A program made the translations under genes and the position numbers. Below are positions 43,382 to 54,140 of a DNA stretch of 64,000 nucleotides, piece by piece (the stretch's first letter is position 1; each line of letters begins with the position of its first letter). Origin of the DNA: Rhizophagus clarus (lineage: Eukaryota; Glomeromycota; Glomeromycetes; Glomerales; Glomeraceae). The stretch lies in contig BLAL01000242.1 in the NCBI GenBank assembly GCA_015698045.1, positions 1,307,001 through 1,371,000 on the forward strand. The letters run 5' to 3'. The notes under the pieces are model-generated. The model was given only the letters and a program-made list of their open reading frames with translations, was not told where the DNA came from and did not search any database.

Positions 43382-44608
43382 ATTAGTACATTTGTTTAAA
43401 TCGTAATAATATATTTATATAAATATCGCATCTATATATTTGTGTATAAATAAGTATTTCGATTAATGATTGCTCAAATCTCAAATTAGAGAGCATTAAA
43501 AAATTTTATAACAGTTTTGACAACGACTGTTACTAAAAGTTGTGGTAAATTAAATTTATCATAATTCTGTACGCATTCATTAAGCATGAGAAATATACGA
43601 TCGTCGTAATTTTCGCTATGATAAAAGTTTATTTAGTGCTTATATCTACTATTTAATAATAACCTAAAATTTAACGACTCGGTAAATTTTGGAAATATGA
43701 AAAGAAATGTTCGTTGATCTGGACATTTGACCAAAAAGGATTTGCCTAATCATTCCTAATCAGGTTATTTGATATCTTATCACATGATTTTAATTGAAAC
43801 GAGAAATGTAGGCCAGAATTATGATGCTGATAGTCAGATGGTATATTAAAATATTATTTAGTCTGTAATGTTAACTATTTATTTGAATAGAACTTGCTAT
43901 CCATAAAAGTCATTACAAGAAGGTAAAAAAAAATGCAATTTTACGACCTATAAACAATCCAAATAAAAGGTTTAGGCAAATAGAATAACCGGCTACAATA
44001 GACCACGATTTTCTTTTGCACATTACCGAATGAATTTTTCATTTATCTCGACATGATATACTGATAGACATTTTCCTGACATCCTGAAAATGTATCAAAA
44101 TCATTTACCGAGATATAGTATTATAAAAAAAGCTTCATTTTTTTAATAAAAAAAGATTCTCAATCATTTACTACATATTTTCTTTTATAGTAGAAGGTCT
44201 TTAACAAAATAGCCAGCCAATAAATTTTATTCGTTACTTTTTATTTTTTTATTTTTATTTTTTTATTTTTCACAAATTTCTAAGACAAATTTGATTAATA
44301 TTTAATAAAGACATTAGTTTTCCAATTTATAAGTGTATACCATATGAATTCAAATTAATTGTGGTGGAAAAAAAATTATCATAACTTATAATAGGCTTTT
44401 ACATGAAAAGCTAAGTTTATCATTAAGAATATAAATTATTATGGACGGAAATTACTTTATTCAATTTATATTTACTTGCAGTCATTTTATTGTTAACATT
44501 TTATCATTATGTTGGTTACGATTAGATAGTAAATAAAAATATATAATAAATATTCTAATTTGCATATCTGTCAGACCAATTATAATAAAACATCATCATT
44601 TGTTAAAA
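43382..44608. other. A+T-rich spacer
   Basis: No supported gene or repeat. Confidence 0.5.
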
Positions 44609-44616
44609 CAATGCAG

Positions 44617-45110
44617 TAATGTTCCAATCCGACGGATATATATCCGTCATCCGTTTATTAAATACGCTATCCGTTATCCGATCCGATTAGAAATCCGCCA
44701 TCCGAAATATCTCGCATAAGTATCATCCGGAATATCCGTATAAGTATCAACCGGATTATCTGTTATAGCTGATTTCATTATGTACGAGACATTCATTTTT
44801 ATTTACATTCGGCAAAGCCCGGTAAACCTCAGAATAAGGTAAAAATTATATCATTGGATGTAATTCCGGCCGGAATTAACTGATTGATACTTGAATTTCC
44901 TTATTTGGATGTGACATGCAGCTGAATTTCACAAACTAATTTTCCATTTTTGGAAATTTGTGTAACAAACGTGATAACATTTGCGTGTCGCGCTAAGATA
45001 TCCGTCGGATGAATCCGTTATTATCCGTCATCCGACATAACCGATCCGCTATAACCGATCCGCTATTTATCCGCTGATAACGGATAACGTCTTAACGGAT
45101 TGGAACACTA
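44617..45110. mobile_element. non-autonomous hAT-like element with iterated ATCCG words
   Basis: 494 bp. The ends TAATGTTCCAATCCG and (from the other side) TAGTGTTCCAATCCG match at 14 of 15. The flanks CAATGCAG (44609-44616) and CACTGCAG (45111-45118) are 8-mers differing at one base. Both ends carry many TATCCG/ATCCGT and CGGAT words over about 100-130 bp, a typical array of sub-terminal transposase-binding sites. No coding frame inside. Ends beginning TAGTG with 8-bp duplications are characteristic of hAT elements. Confidence 0.87.
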
Positions 45111-45118
45111 CACTGCAG

Positions 45119-48100
45119 CAAAGAAATTCAGCTCCAAGAAAAAGATGTACAGTATGTATCCGATAAATAAATCAGTGAGGTGAAATTTTTGTTGTAAGAG
45201 TATGTGAAGAATTATATTTATATTTTAAACGATTGTTTAAATGTACAATCACTTTTGTAAACCATTTTCGAGCAAATGTTCAGTCAGGATAATATCAGGT
45301 CGGGAAAGTGTACGTCGGGAAAATTGACTGTCATCTATTTATATATATCTAGAAACAATAACTTATTCAATAATAAGTATATGATAAAGTATTTTATTAT
45401 CATATTAAAAATTTTTGTTTGAATAAAAAGCATATATGATAAACTGATTGTTTATTAATAAGAATTAAAGGTTCTTTAATAATTATAACAAATATTTTTT
45501 GTTTCTCGGGTCATCTAATTTAGATGATTGCTTGGTAATTCTGATAGGACAAATCTTAATCTTTGATTATTATATTAGGTCAGGAAGTCTGATGATTAAA
45601 ATTAAAAAGACTTCTTTCAAAATGCGCACTGGCGAAAGCTGCATGAAATAAAATATATTTGGATAAATAAAATCTCAAATGAAATGTCAGCACAAAGAAA
45701 ACTTTTTTTTTTTTTTTTTTTTTTTTGATAATTGATTATGAATTATTATAATGAATTATTTAGATTGTAGAGGCGCCACTTGTTTATAGCAGAAAGTACC
45801 AATCATGTTATTTACCAATATTATGGCATACATATTAAAAAAAAAATTAAAATTCTGAACAATATATAGCGGCCAAATAATTTTGTAATAAAAAAAATAA
45901 AAATTTTTTTTTTTATTTAATTCAAATTAATAAGCCAGTATATGTTACATAAAACAACGGTTTGTTCCGAAAAACTTGATGAAATATGTACCGACTACAA
46001 TAATTGATATTTACACGAAGATCACTATTATTATTAATACACAACATAATTATGCACACTCCTGGTTTCATCGCAAAATATTCGGTAAGTCAATAAATCG
46101 TAAAAAGAACAATGACTATTTTTTATTGGAGATAATTGTTTAGAATAGAGCCCCAGAATTTTTTTCTTCATGGGTAATAAAATTATTATGTTATAGTAAG
46201 GCCGTTCCAACTTGATTGTTTGTTTTAACGTCCTCTATTTTTTAAAAATTTAAACATATAATGACATGTTTAAATGCCCCCTTTAAATTTAAATTGCAAT
46301 ATTCTAAAATTTTTCCGAAATTATTTATTTATTTAGAACCCCCTCCCCCCTCAAATATTTCTCAAAATCTGGGCGTTAAACAAACAACCAAGTTTAAACG
46401 GTCTAAATAAAATTAATTTGTCTTTTTATTAATAAAGTTAATTGAAACCGTACGCCATAATTTATTTTATTAGAAAACAATAATTCCAAAACAGGGGAGA
46501 TATGTGCATCTTAAGAACAGTTAAGGTCATCATAATGAAATGACAATGTTGTTACTAAAATAAATATAGTTTCGACACATATATTTTTCAAATAACATAC
46601 TGACCGTACATAATAAAAAAATAATACAATAAAGAAAAAAATAATTGAACTGAACTAGACAATTTCAGTTAATTTCTCATTAATAAGTAAATAAATATGT
46701 AGATTAATTTATATCAACCTTCTATCAAATTTTATAAATAGTTCTTTTTTTAAATAGTTAACGCCGAATGTCGACATTCTATTGTTAAAGGTAACATTTA
46801 TTTCTTACCGCAATCATTTATTTAATTTTGACATAATATTTATTGATCTTATTTATCTTGGTTTAATCGACAGTTTATATTAAATTTTATATGCAGTATC
46901 TGTTTGTCACAATTGACTGAACGGAAACGGGAACCGGTTAAGATTAATCGGTTAACATAAATAATTACATTGCCTGTATTTGCTGATAACTGCTGGCTTT
47001 GACTCTATGAAATGTTTTTTATATAGAAATTTTTAAAATTTTAATTATTAAAATTTTTTTAACTCATTCATTATGCGCAAAACGCAAAAAAAAAAGGTTT
47101 CTAAACGCGTTAAACACAAAACTATGTATTTATTATCAAATAATTACAAAGAGTATTGTAATGCCGGGTAAGTGGTGTCAGGTGAATTGAGCACGTGTTG
47201 ATATAGCAAGATTACTTTCTCGGTTTTATATATTAAAAAATTTTCACAGTTAAAAAATAAATATATTTGTTTGTAAACTAACTACTGTATAATGTTCCTA
47301 CTAAACCATTTTACTGTATAAACTATGACATAAAAATATTACGCCAAATGCTATAGAATACTTCGAAGAATTTTAAAAAGAATTTTTCATCTAACATTGG
47401 AAATTACTACGGATTCTAAAAAAGAATTTTTATTTATATTTTGTTTTATTTGATACATTGAATTTGAACAATTAGCTGCACTTTCTTATGAACCATTTTT
47501 AATGATTTTATAATAGCGCAAATGAAACAAAGAAATCAAAGAAATCAATGACATATTGACAGTTGAAAAATAGTAGTCAATGTATAATCTTTTGGAAAAA
47601 AGGAGGTTTTTGATAATAACTAAACCTTTTTAGAACAAAGAAGGGCTTAAACTTTAAATTTATTTTGAAAATCTATTATAAGGATAATCCCGATATACTA
47701 CAATAATTTGAGTGTTATGTACGTAGTACAAAAAAAATTTTTAAAGTTTCGATTTTAATTTCCCATGAAACGGTTTCTGGCTGAACTCGCATAAAGCCAC
47801 CAAAATTGATTTTGTTATCAGTCTGAAACCCCCAGAATCTAAAAAACTCGAAATTTTTCATCGAATTTGTGGAGAATGCGGGTTAAGAATTAACAGTAAA
47901 GTTAAATTATTAACTCATATTAGCAATATCACACGCTAATATACAAAATAAGTTAACCAATTTTCCGAAAGTACGTCATACAACAAACCGTAAACAATTT
48001 CAATTCAAAAAAAAAAAAAAAAAAAAAAGGAACGTCCGAACGAAACAATATAAATAGGGTTTGTTTTTATCTACTCTATCTATTTTATTTTTATCAAAAA

Positions 48101-48338
48101 AAAAAATCCATATTCAACTATGATATATCTCTATAATCGTTGCTATAACTCCAAAAATCCTCTAATATTACTTATTAAATTTATAAATTTTCAAAACGAA
48201 GCCGCTAAAAATTTCGGCAGAAATCAAGGATTTGATTTTAAACAAAAATCATCCTACTTTAAACTTCGTAAATGAAATGCGGCAATTAAATATAGTTAAA
48301 AGAATACTTCAAACAAGCCTGGTTACGAAAATAGCCGT
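45119..48338. other. A+T-rich non-coding stretch
   Basis: About 3.2 kb without a supported gene. Contains T24 at about 45703-45726 and an A20 run near 48009-48028. A C-rich oddity, CCCCCTCCCCCC, lies near 46340. The ends of the element above do not recur here. Confidence 0.5.
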
Positions 48339-48690
48339 CTAAACGTTGTAGCCAGAGCAATTACTAATCTCGTTGGACCTTCTTAAAATGTTCTTGTAGC
48401 CAGAGCAATATTTATTAATCTCGTTGGACCTTCTTAAAATGTTCTTGTAGCCAGAGCAATATTTATTAATCTCGTTGGACCTTCTTAAAATGTTCTTGTA
48501 GCCAGAGCAATATTTATTAATCTCGTTGGACCTTCTTAAAATGTTCTTGTAACTAGAGTAATATTCATTAATCTCGTTGGACCTTCTTAAAATGTTTTTG
48601 TTGTAGCTAGAGCAATATTTATTAATCTCGTTGGGCCCCTTAAATGTTCTTGTAACTAGAGTAATATTCATTAATCTCGTTGTGCCTTCT
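48339..48690. repeat. 51-bp minisatellite, about seven units
   Basis: Tandem units beginning GTAGCCAGAGCAATATTTAT, then TAATCTCGTTGGACCTTC, then TTAAAATGTTCTT. Unit starts at 48349, 48396, 48447, 48498 and 48549 give an exact 51-bp period for the inner units; the outer units are degenerate and one has a 3-bp insertion. Because 51 is divisible by three, the minus strand stays open for 110 codons with a 17-residue repeat (NILRRSNEINKYCSGYK). Whether that frame is used is doubtful (see findings). Confidence 0.95.
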
Positions 48691-48892
48691 TAAGATGGTC
48701 CTATAGATATTTAGTGTTATTGGACTATTCTAAACTTTCGTATTTACAATATTTTTATCTGTAGTTACTCAATAATAGCCCCTTCAAGATAAATAAGCCC
48801 CTCAAATAGTTATTCTCTCATGCTCATGTATCCTAGTAATCATAGACAGAATCTTGTTTTCTACAGCTTTACTTAGACGTAAATATTGACTT

Positions 48893-48931
48893 AATAAATA
48901 AATAAGTAAATAAATAAATAAATAAATAAAT
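48893..48931. repeat. TAAA microsatellite
   Basis: About nine AAAT/TAAA units with one G interruption. The minus-strand frame 48891-49202 ends in a Tyr/Leu/Phe/Ile run encoded by this repeat. Confidence 0.9.
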
Positions 48932-48939
48932 GGGTTTGC

Positions 48940-49202
48940 TTGAAGAAAATTAAACGTGATTGGTATGCATTCAAACATGTAACATGTGAAAGTCTATTGG
49001 TAATAATTGCATACTTTTTCTCACCGGCACGTGATGAAGAAACGGTTTCAAATATTCCATTATCGCCGTCCTCAAAGTGCTTTATTAATGTGATTAAGTT
49101 CTCGAATATCCTGCAATCTGCAATCGTCCGATAATCTGATATTCTTTTTTCACTCGAATATAAGCTATACCATTTTGAAAATGGAGATAATAATGAATAC
49201 AT
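48940..49202. other. less A+T-rich patch, open on both strands
   Basis: Plus-strand (48940-49134, 64 aa) and minus-strand (48891-49202, 103 aa) frames overlap. The minus frame has a balanced stretch (LIKHFEDGDNGIFETVSSS, then AGEKKYAIITNRLSHVTCL) before running into the microsatellite; the plus frame includes IIAYFFSPARDEETVSN. Neither has a paralogue or known domain. It may be the relic of one exon, strand uncertain. Confidence 0.25.
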
Positions 49203-49850
49203 AAAAAAAATCCCACCGTTCTCAGAATCTAAGAATTGATGATATTCACATGAAAAATAATGTATCTAAAATTCATTTATTTATAAAGAGATAAAGTAAT
49301 ATTTAAGAGTGAGCAAAATTTGCCTACCCTAAAATATGTATTTCTTATTCACTATTCGATATCTTAATTGCACAAAGCAAATTACCTCAATTTCCATGTA
49401 TTTCATTCAACATATTCGGCGTCAGTTACTTTAGTTAATACAGATTGCATTAGTTAAGATTTTTATGTATATGCGTTCTGCGCATATATGAATTTATAAT
49501 GAATAACGCCTGTTTATTTGCATGCATCTAATCATGTGATTCTTTGAACATAGCGTATCAAATAATTGGAATAAATATTTTAATTTTATGTATCATATAA
49601 TCGGTAGCTAAATCTAGATATAAATAGTCGGGCCTTTTATATACCGATATCCTATATAATTCCGTTGCATGCACCGATAAATTTTTCATGTCCCATTTTA
49701 CAATTCTCCCTGTACTAATATTATATATAATTTCGCGAATAAAATTAAATTTTTTTTTTTTTCTTTTGAATCTCATTCCTGGTCTAAATAGATTTTGGAT
49801 AGCGTTAATCTCACGTCAATTATGATCAACAATATGGTATATCGGGTTAT
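49203..49850. other. A+T-rich spacer
   Basis: No supported gene. The 72-codon minus-strand frame at 49558-49776 has no paralogue. Confidence 0.45.
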
Positions 49851-50042
49851 ACTAATTTTCGTCCCTACTTCCATTGATTCTGGCTGATGAACCGGGTCCA
49901 ATTGATCAACATCTGGATTTTTTTGATTTGTAATCATTTGTAATCATTTGTAATCATCCGGACCCATGTCTTCTTCCGTCATTACATGGAATCCGAGCTA
50001 ATTCTACGTCGGATCCAATGGGAATCTGGGGCGAAAATTAGT
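49851..50042. mobile_element. short terminal-inverted-repeat element
   Basis: 192 bp. Ends ACTAATTTTCGTCCC and, from the other side, ACTAATTTTCGCCCC match at 14 of 15. The interior is unusually G+C-rich for this window and includes three exact TTTGTAATCA units (about 49927-49956). No target duplication could be fixed. Superfamily unknown. Confidence 0.68.
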
Positions 50043-50579
50043 TACATTGAAGTTAAACTGTATTCAAAAATTTGCCCATAAATTATTAATGCGATAAAAG
50101 TTATACATGTGGCCGAAATATTTCGGCTATATCGGCCGCATGATAAACTCCACAAAACAAAATTATTTGGTTTCGTAGAATGGACTGAAATTAGGCTTCG
50201 GATAGGTTGATACAGGTCTAAAGAATCTATGCAAGACGTTGAGGAATTTCGGCCACTTTGTAGATTTTCAGCAGGCTCTGGAATTTTCGGCAATCTGTAT
50301 TTAATATATGGCCTAAATTATAAAGTCTTAGCCGAAATTATTGCAGATTTGCCGAAACTTTCTGAAGTCTGCTAAAAGGTTACCAAATATAGGACTCTCT
50401 ACTTTGGATCACGAATTAACGTAAATCTTGAAAATCATATATATATATCCATAATAAATATTTTTAATGTCGTGTAAACCCAATTTACAATAATTTGAGC
50501 TAGCATTATGCTAGAATTAAGTGTATAAGACTATATATTGGTATTTTTAACCCGTCATTGAAGTTTTATGGAAATAACG
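50043..50579. other. spacer with CCGAAAT/TTCGGC words
   Basis: GGCCGAAATATTTCGGC (near 50111, a near-perfect palindrome), TTTCGGCCAC, TTTTCGGCAAT, TAGCCGAAATT and TTGCCGAAAC are spread over 50110-50360. They suggest a decayed element with repeated binding words, but no pair of ends could be matched. No gene supported; the 83-codon minus-strand frame at 50042-50293 runs through these words. Confidence 0.4.
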
Positions 50580-50800
50580 AAGATCTAAATATCCAGCGAA
50601 TAAAATTAAAGATTCGAGACTACTTTTAGTCTGTTATCATGAAATTTGTTCTATTAAAGAAACCATTTTTAATAGGATTAATGATAAGGTTATTCGATAA
50701 ATTCTGTCAATGGTATTAAAATAATTAGTCAGTTAATCTTTTAAAACGCGATTTTAGCGTTATTTAATGTATTATAAATCTTGACTCTTCGTAAATAAAA
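50580..50800 (-). pseudogene. family 2 gene, broken copy
   Basis: On the minus strand the DNA aligns with the copy at 41497 (GTCAAGATTTATAATACATT against GTCACGGTTTATAAATACAG) and at 29525. Recognisable pieces are RRVKIYNTLNN, a FFNRTNFHDN block (others FFNGSNFHDN), and the ESLIL-FAG region near 50585-50615, the latter no longer in one frame. The middle (TPQI) is eroded, and several stops and frame changes interrupt it. It is the most distant family 2 copy, 9 kb beyond the last intact one. Confidence 0.65.
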
Positions 50801-52219
50801 AAGTTATTTAATTTAAATCCTTTCACTTGTTTTGTATAATTCTAGGTTCATCAAGAATTCTGTTGTTTTTAATGATATGATACAGTCGATACTGCAAATT
50901 AATAAAATGAATTTTTCACGTTGATTACATATTTTAATTCTGACCAAAGTAGAATTCCGGCCAGAACTACTGAGTCACGTGCGGAAGTTTGAGCAGACGT
51001 CATTAGCCTTTTTTCAGCGAGTAGTCTGGGAGAATAATTTGTCAATTTAACATAAATGAATATAAGATCACGTGGGAACAGGTTCATCACAATCATGAAA
51101 TCGATCCACAAATTACTAATTTTCACTCACTCAATTTCTAAAAAAATATTTGCCATCTTGTTTCACAGGATTTATTAAGCAAATAAAATACTTTTTTTTC
51201 CAAATCCTCATTAAAAAAACGTTTCTTATGTAATTAAATTTTTTTTTTTTTTTTTTTTTTTACACGTTTAAATAAACTGCACAAAAGATAAGAACATTAT
51301 TTGAGAAGTTATATTCTTTTTTTTTTTTCGTTTCGTTCATTTCATTCCTTTTTATTTTGGTTATTTAACGGCGTGGGTAGATATTTAGTTCTTTTTTATT
51401 TTATCTATTCAATCTATTAGTCAATAACTTTCCTTTTATTTCTAGTTTCAATTGGAATCTTTAACTGGTAAAATAACAAGCAAATTTTATTTTTCATTCT
51501 CATTTTGTTTCCATTTGTCTCTAAGTCTTCCAACTGGATTCTTCATGGCAACTAGTAAGATTTTTGTTTGTTTAATTACTAATAAATTGACTACGAATTT
51601 TTTAAATTCTAAAAAAGCATATAACGAACAGATATATGCTTTTTTAAACTTTAAACGGCATTTGAAAGTATATGTATGCTTTCAAATTGTCATGCAATTA
51701 GTTTTTTCCAACAAGACATTAGGTAAAATATTTGACTAATGATTCTTTTTTTTTTTTAGGCGGCTCTTTGGCTCTTTAATTTGGAAGTGGTGTTTTTTTT
51801 TTCTTTCTCCTTTTTTTCTTTTTATTTCTTTTAATGAAATATTTATTTTTCAACTTTTTCTTTTCTAAGTCCTAGAAGCGGATTTTGATAAATTGCTTTC
51901 TTTCTTTTTTTTTATCATTAATATCCTACACAGTAACTGCACGAATCTGCCCTCTAATACTTATTTAATTATTTATTAATTAATTAATTGTTTAGGACTG
52001 GACGTCACATTACATATCGGTAGAATGGAAGGATCGCCATATAACTTTACAACATCTACAATTATCGAAATGTGAAACCAAAGTATTAGTAGCGTTAATG
52101 CACAACAATTAATCGCACCAGGCTGACTGGCTAAAGGAAAGAAAAGAAGGGGAAAACACCAAACAATACATCTAAGAAAACGAAAAAATAAAATCTATAT
52201 AAACCGTCTACAACTACAA
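50801..52219. other. T-rich non-coding stretch
   Basis: Many pyrimidine tracts on the plus strand (TTTTCTTTC types, notably 51240-51420 and 51745-51920). The 95-codon frame at 51452-51739 has Phe/Ser/Leu-rich composition that follows from the T bias and is not supported. Confidence 0.45.
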
Positions 52220-52480
52220 CTAATCTAAAAGTGACGAGTAATTTCCGCTTTGTCCACTGATTTCGTTCTTAACGGGTTGGGAGGAATGAGAAGCAAGTGA
52301 CTACTTCACGGGCTTGTTCGAAGACTTTTTAGATGAAGAATCTAGTGTACCAATGCCCTTATTGCCCTTGACGAAGACGGTGAGGCTTCTTCTTGTTGTG
52401 TCGACCATTAGTTACAAGATCAACGGTAGTTAACCTTTCCGTACGTGAAGGGAGTCTCTATCGCTTCTTTCATCTGACTA
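52220..52480 (-). pseudogene. coding-like remnant, possibly part of a retroposed transcript
   Basis: A clearly less A+T-rich island. On the minus strand an ATG at 52408 opens 35 codons (MVDTTRRSLTVFVKG, then SSSKKSSNKPVK). In the same frame, after one stop, another 26 codons (SLASHSSQPVKNE, then GQSGNYSSLLD) end at 52220. The sequence that follows on the minus strand (down to about 51900) is G+C-intermediate and ends in an A-rich tract, reminiscent of the untranslated tail of the retroposon at 6705. No target duplication was found, so retroposition is a guess. It could instead be the last exon of a host gene. Not recognised. Confidence 0.35.
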
Positions 52481-53250
52481 CCTTTAATACTAAAATTATT
52501 TTTTTTTAATTCGTTTCTTCTGCTATCATAATATTTTTATTTAGATGTGTGGAAGGCTTTATTGGTGTTAGTGTTACATATGCTGCAAATTTTTTTTACA
52601 AAATGAAATTTTTCGAAAAAGAACGTTCTTTATAAGATCAAATCGACATTGCATTGAAATTTTTAGAAGATAGAAATATCTAATTAAAGTCTTACTTTAA
52701 TTATTAAATATTTTGATTCTACAAGAACAAACTTTTAATAACACTATAACACCATACTGTATGTACAGATATTTTTCGCCTTTGACTTACAATGGTTTCC
52801 ACCTCCTAATAATTATCATAACTACAAGAGTTAATAAATATTTAGATGTACTAAGGATTGAAAGGAACACTCAGTTCTGTTTCAATCCTGTTTCATTATT
52901 GTGGTTAAAGGGTAGATAAGATAAACGCCCTCAATTATACCATACAAAATTTTCGACAAAATACAGTATTAATACTTATTCTAATTATGAATTATCAATA
53001 GCCTTTAATCAAGTTTTAAATCAAAGTAGTTATTTTTGAAGTTACTATTTACCGAAATTTTAATTTTGGCCACGAAACGTTGATAATTCTAATTCTGGCC
53101 AAGATTAGCTAGTCACATCGGGCACGTGTTAGAATTGATACCAGTTTTATCAGTGTTTTATCCTTTTTAAGTTAAAACAATGAAAAATACGTGTTAGAAA
53201 GAGACGCCACTTTAGAAAAAGATTTATCCAATAAGCTTTAAAGAATATAA
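52481..53250. other. A+T-rich spacer
   Basis: No supported gene. AATTCTGGCCAAGATTAGC near 53090 resembles AATTCCGGCCAGAACTACT near 50953, each followed by a CACGTG-like word; possibly a small dispersed repeat. Confidence 0.45.
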
Positions 53251-53252
53251 TA

Positions 53253-54138
53253 CAGTAGGCAATCAAAAGTATATGGACACTTTTCAAAATGAAAAAATTT
53301 ATATACATAATAATACAATTAAAATAAAAAATTAAGTTAAACATATTCATTATATCTTTATTTATTAATCTAAATAAAAATTTATTGATAAATTTCATTT
53401 TCATTTGTTACAGTAAGTGTCTTAATTCTATGAGATATGTAATTGATTGACATTTAAAATATACTAAAGAAATATATTTTTATGCATTTTTACTAATATA
53501 CCTTTCAAGTATTTTTATCAAGAAATTTAATATAACATGCAAACATAATGTAAATATAAAATTTTACATAGTCCATTAGCTCAATGTAAGGTTAACAAGT
53601 AAAATTTTACGAGTTTACAGAATTTGTGAAATTCATATAAATTTAAGATTTATTAAGAATATTTCAGTATCTAGTGATTGGATTTTTATGATCTTGGATT
53701 TATTAGATCCGCCTCATTGAGACGATTTGAATGGTAGTAAAATAACAATTGTAAAATAAATATTTGACACACAATTATATTTTAATTATTTAGGATTATT
53801 CTATACTATATTTTGATTCAATGATCAGATTTTCATGATGTTTAGTTCATTAGATTCGTCTCATTGAGAAGATTCGAATGATAGTAAAATCATATTGATT
53901 AGAACGATATTGATTAAGTTACATCATTTTTAAATTTTGTGAACCACATAATAAAATTAAAATAATTTATGCTATAGATAATTTCATATTTCTAAAAAAT
54001 TCTGAAAAATAAAGAGCATAAAAATTTATTTATTATGATTACAAATATTAGATTATAAATTTTTTATATCACATTAATATGTAATTTTTTGCATAATTTG
54101 GTAAAACAAAGTGTCTGTATACTTTTGATCGCCTACTG
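53253..54138. mobile_element. Tc1/mariner-like element, non-autonomous
   Basis: 886 bp flanked by TA (53251-53252 and 54139-54140). Ends CAGTAGGCAATCAAAAGTAT and (from the other side) CAGTAGGCGATCAAAAGTAT extend to GACACTTT with three mismatches in about 32 bases. The AAAAGTAT..GACAC core is typical of Tc1/mariner ends in fungi and animals, and TA is their target duplication. The interior is A+T-rich with no transposase frame; the 84-codon minus-strand frame at 53150-53404 crosses the boundary and is not coding. An internal pair of 75-bp direct repeats is listed separately. Confidence 0.88.
53673..53892. repeat. internal direct repeat pair of the Tc1-like element
   Basis: 53673-53745 and 53819-53892 share GATTTTCATGAT-like sequence, CATTAGATTCGTCTCATTGA (first copy TATTAGATCCGCCTCATTGA) and GATTTGAATGGTAGTAAAAT, 146 bp apart. 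Possibly internal transposase-binding sites or an internal duplication. Confidence 0.75.
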
Positions 54139-54140
54139 TA

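Noticed and set aside
48339-48690. CRISPR-like array
   Set aside because: The 51-bp units are contiguous with no unique spacers, and the genome is eukaryotic; it is a minisatellite.
51452-51739. 95-codon frame as a gene
   Set aside because: Its Phe/Ser/Leu-rich composition follows from a T-rich region; no paralogue, and codon use looks random.
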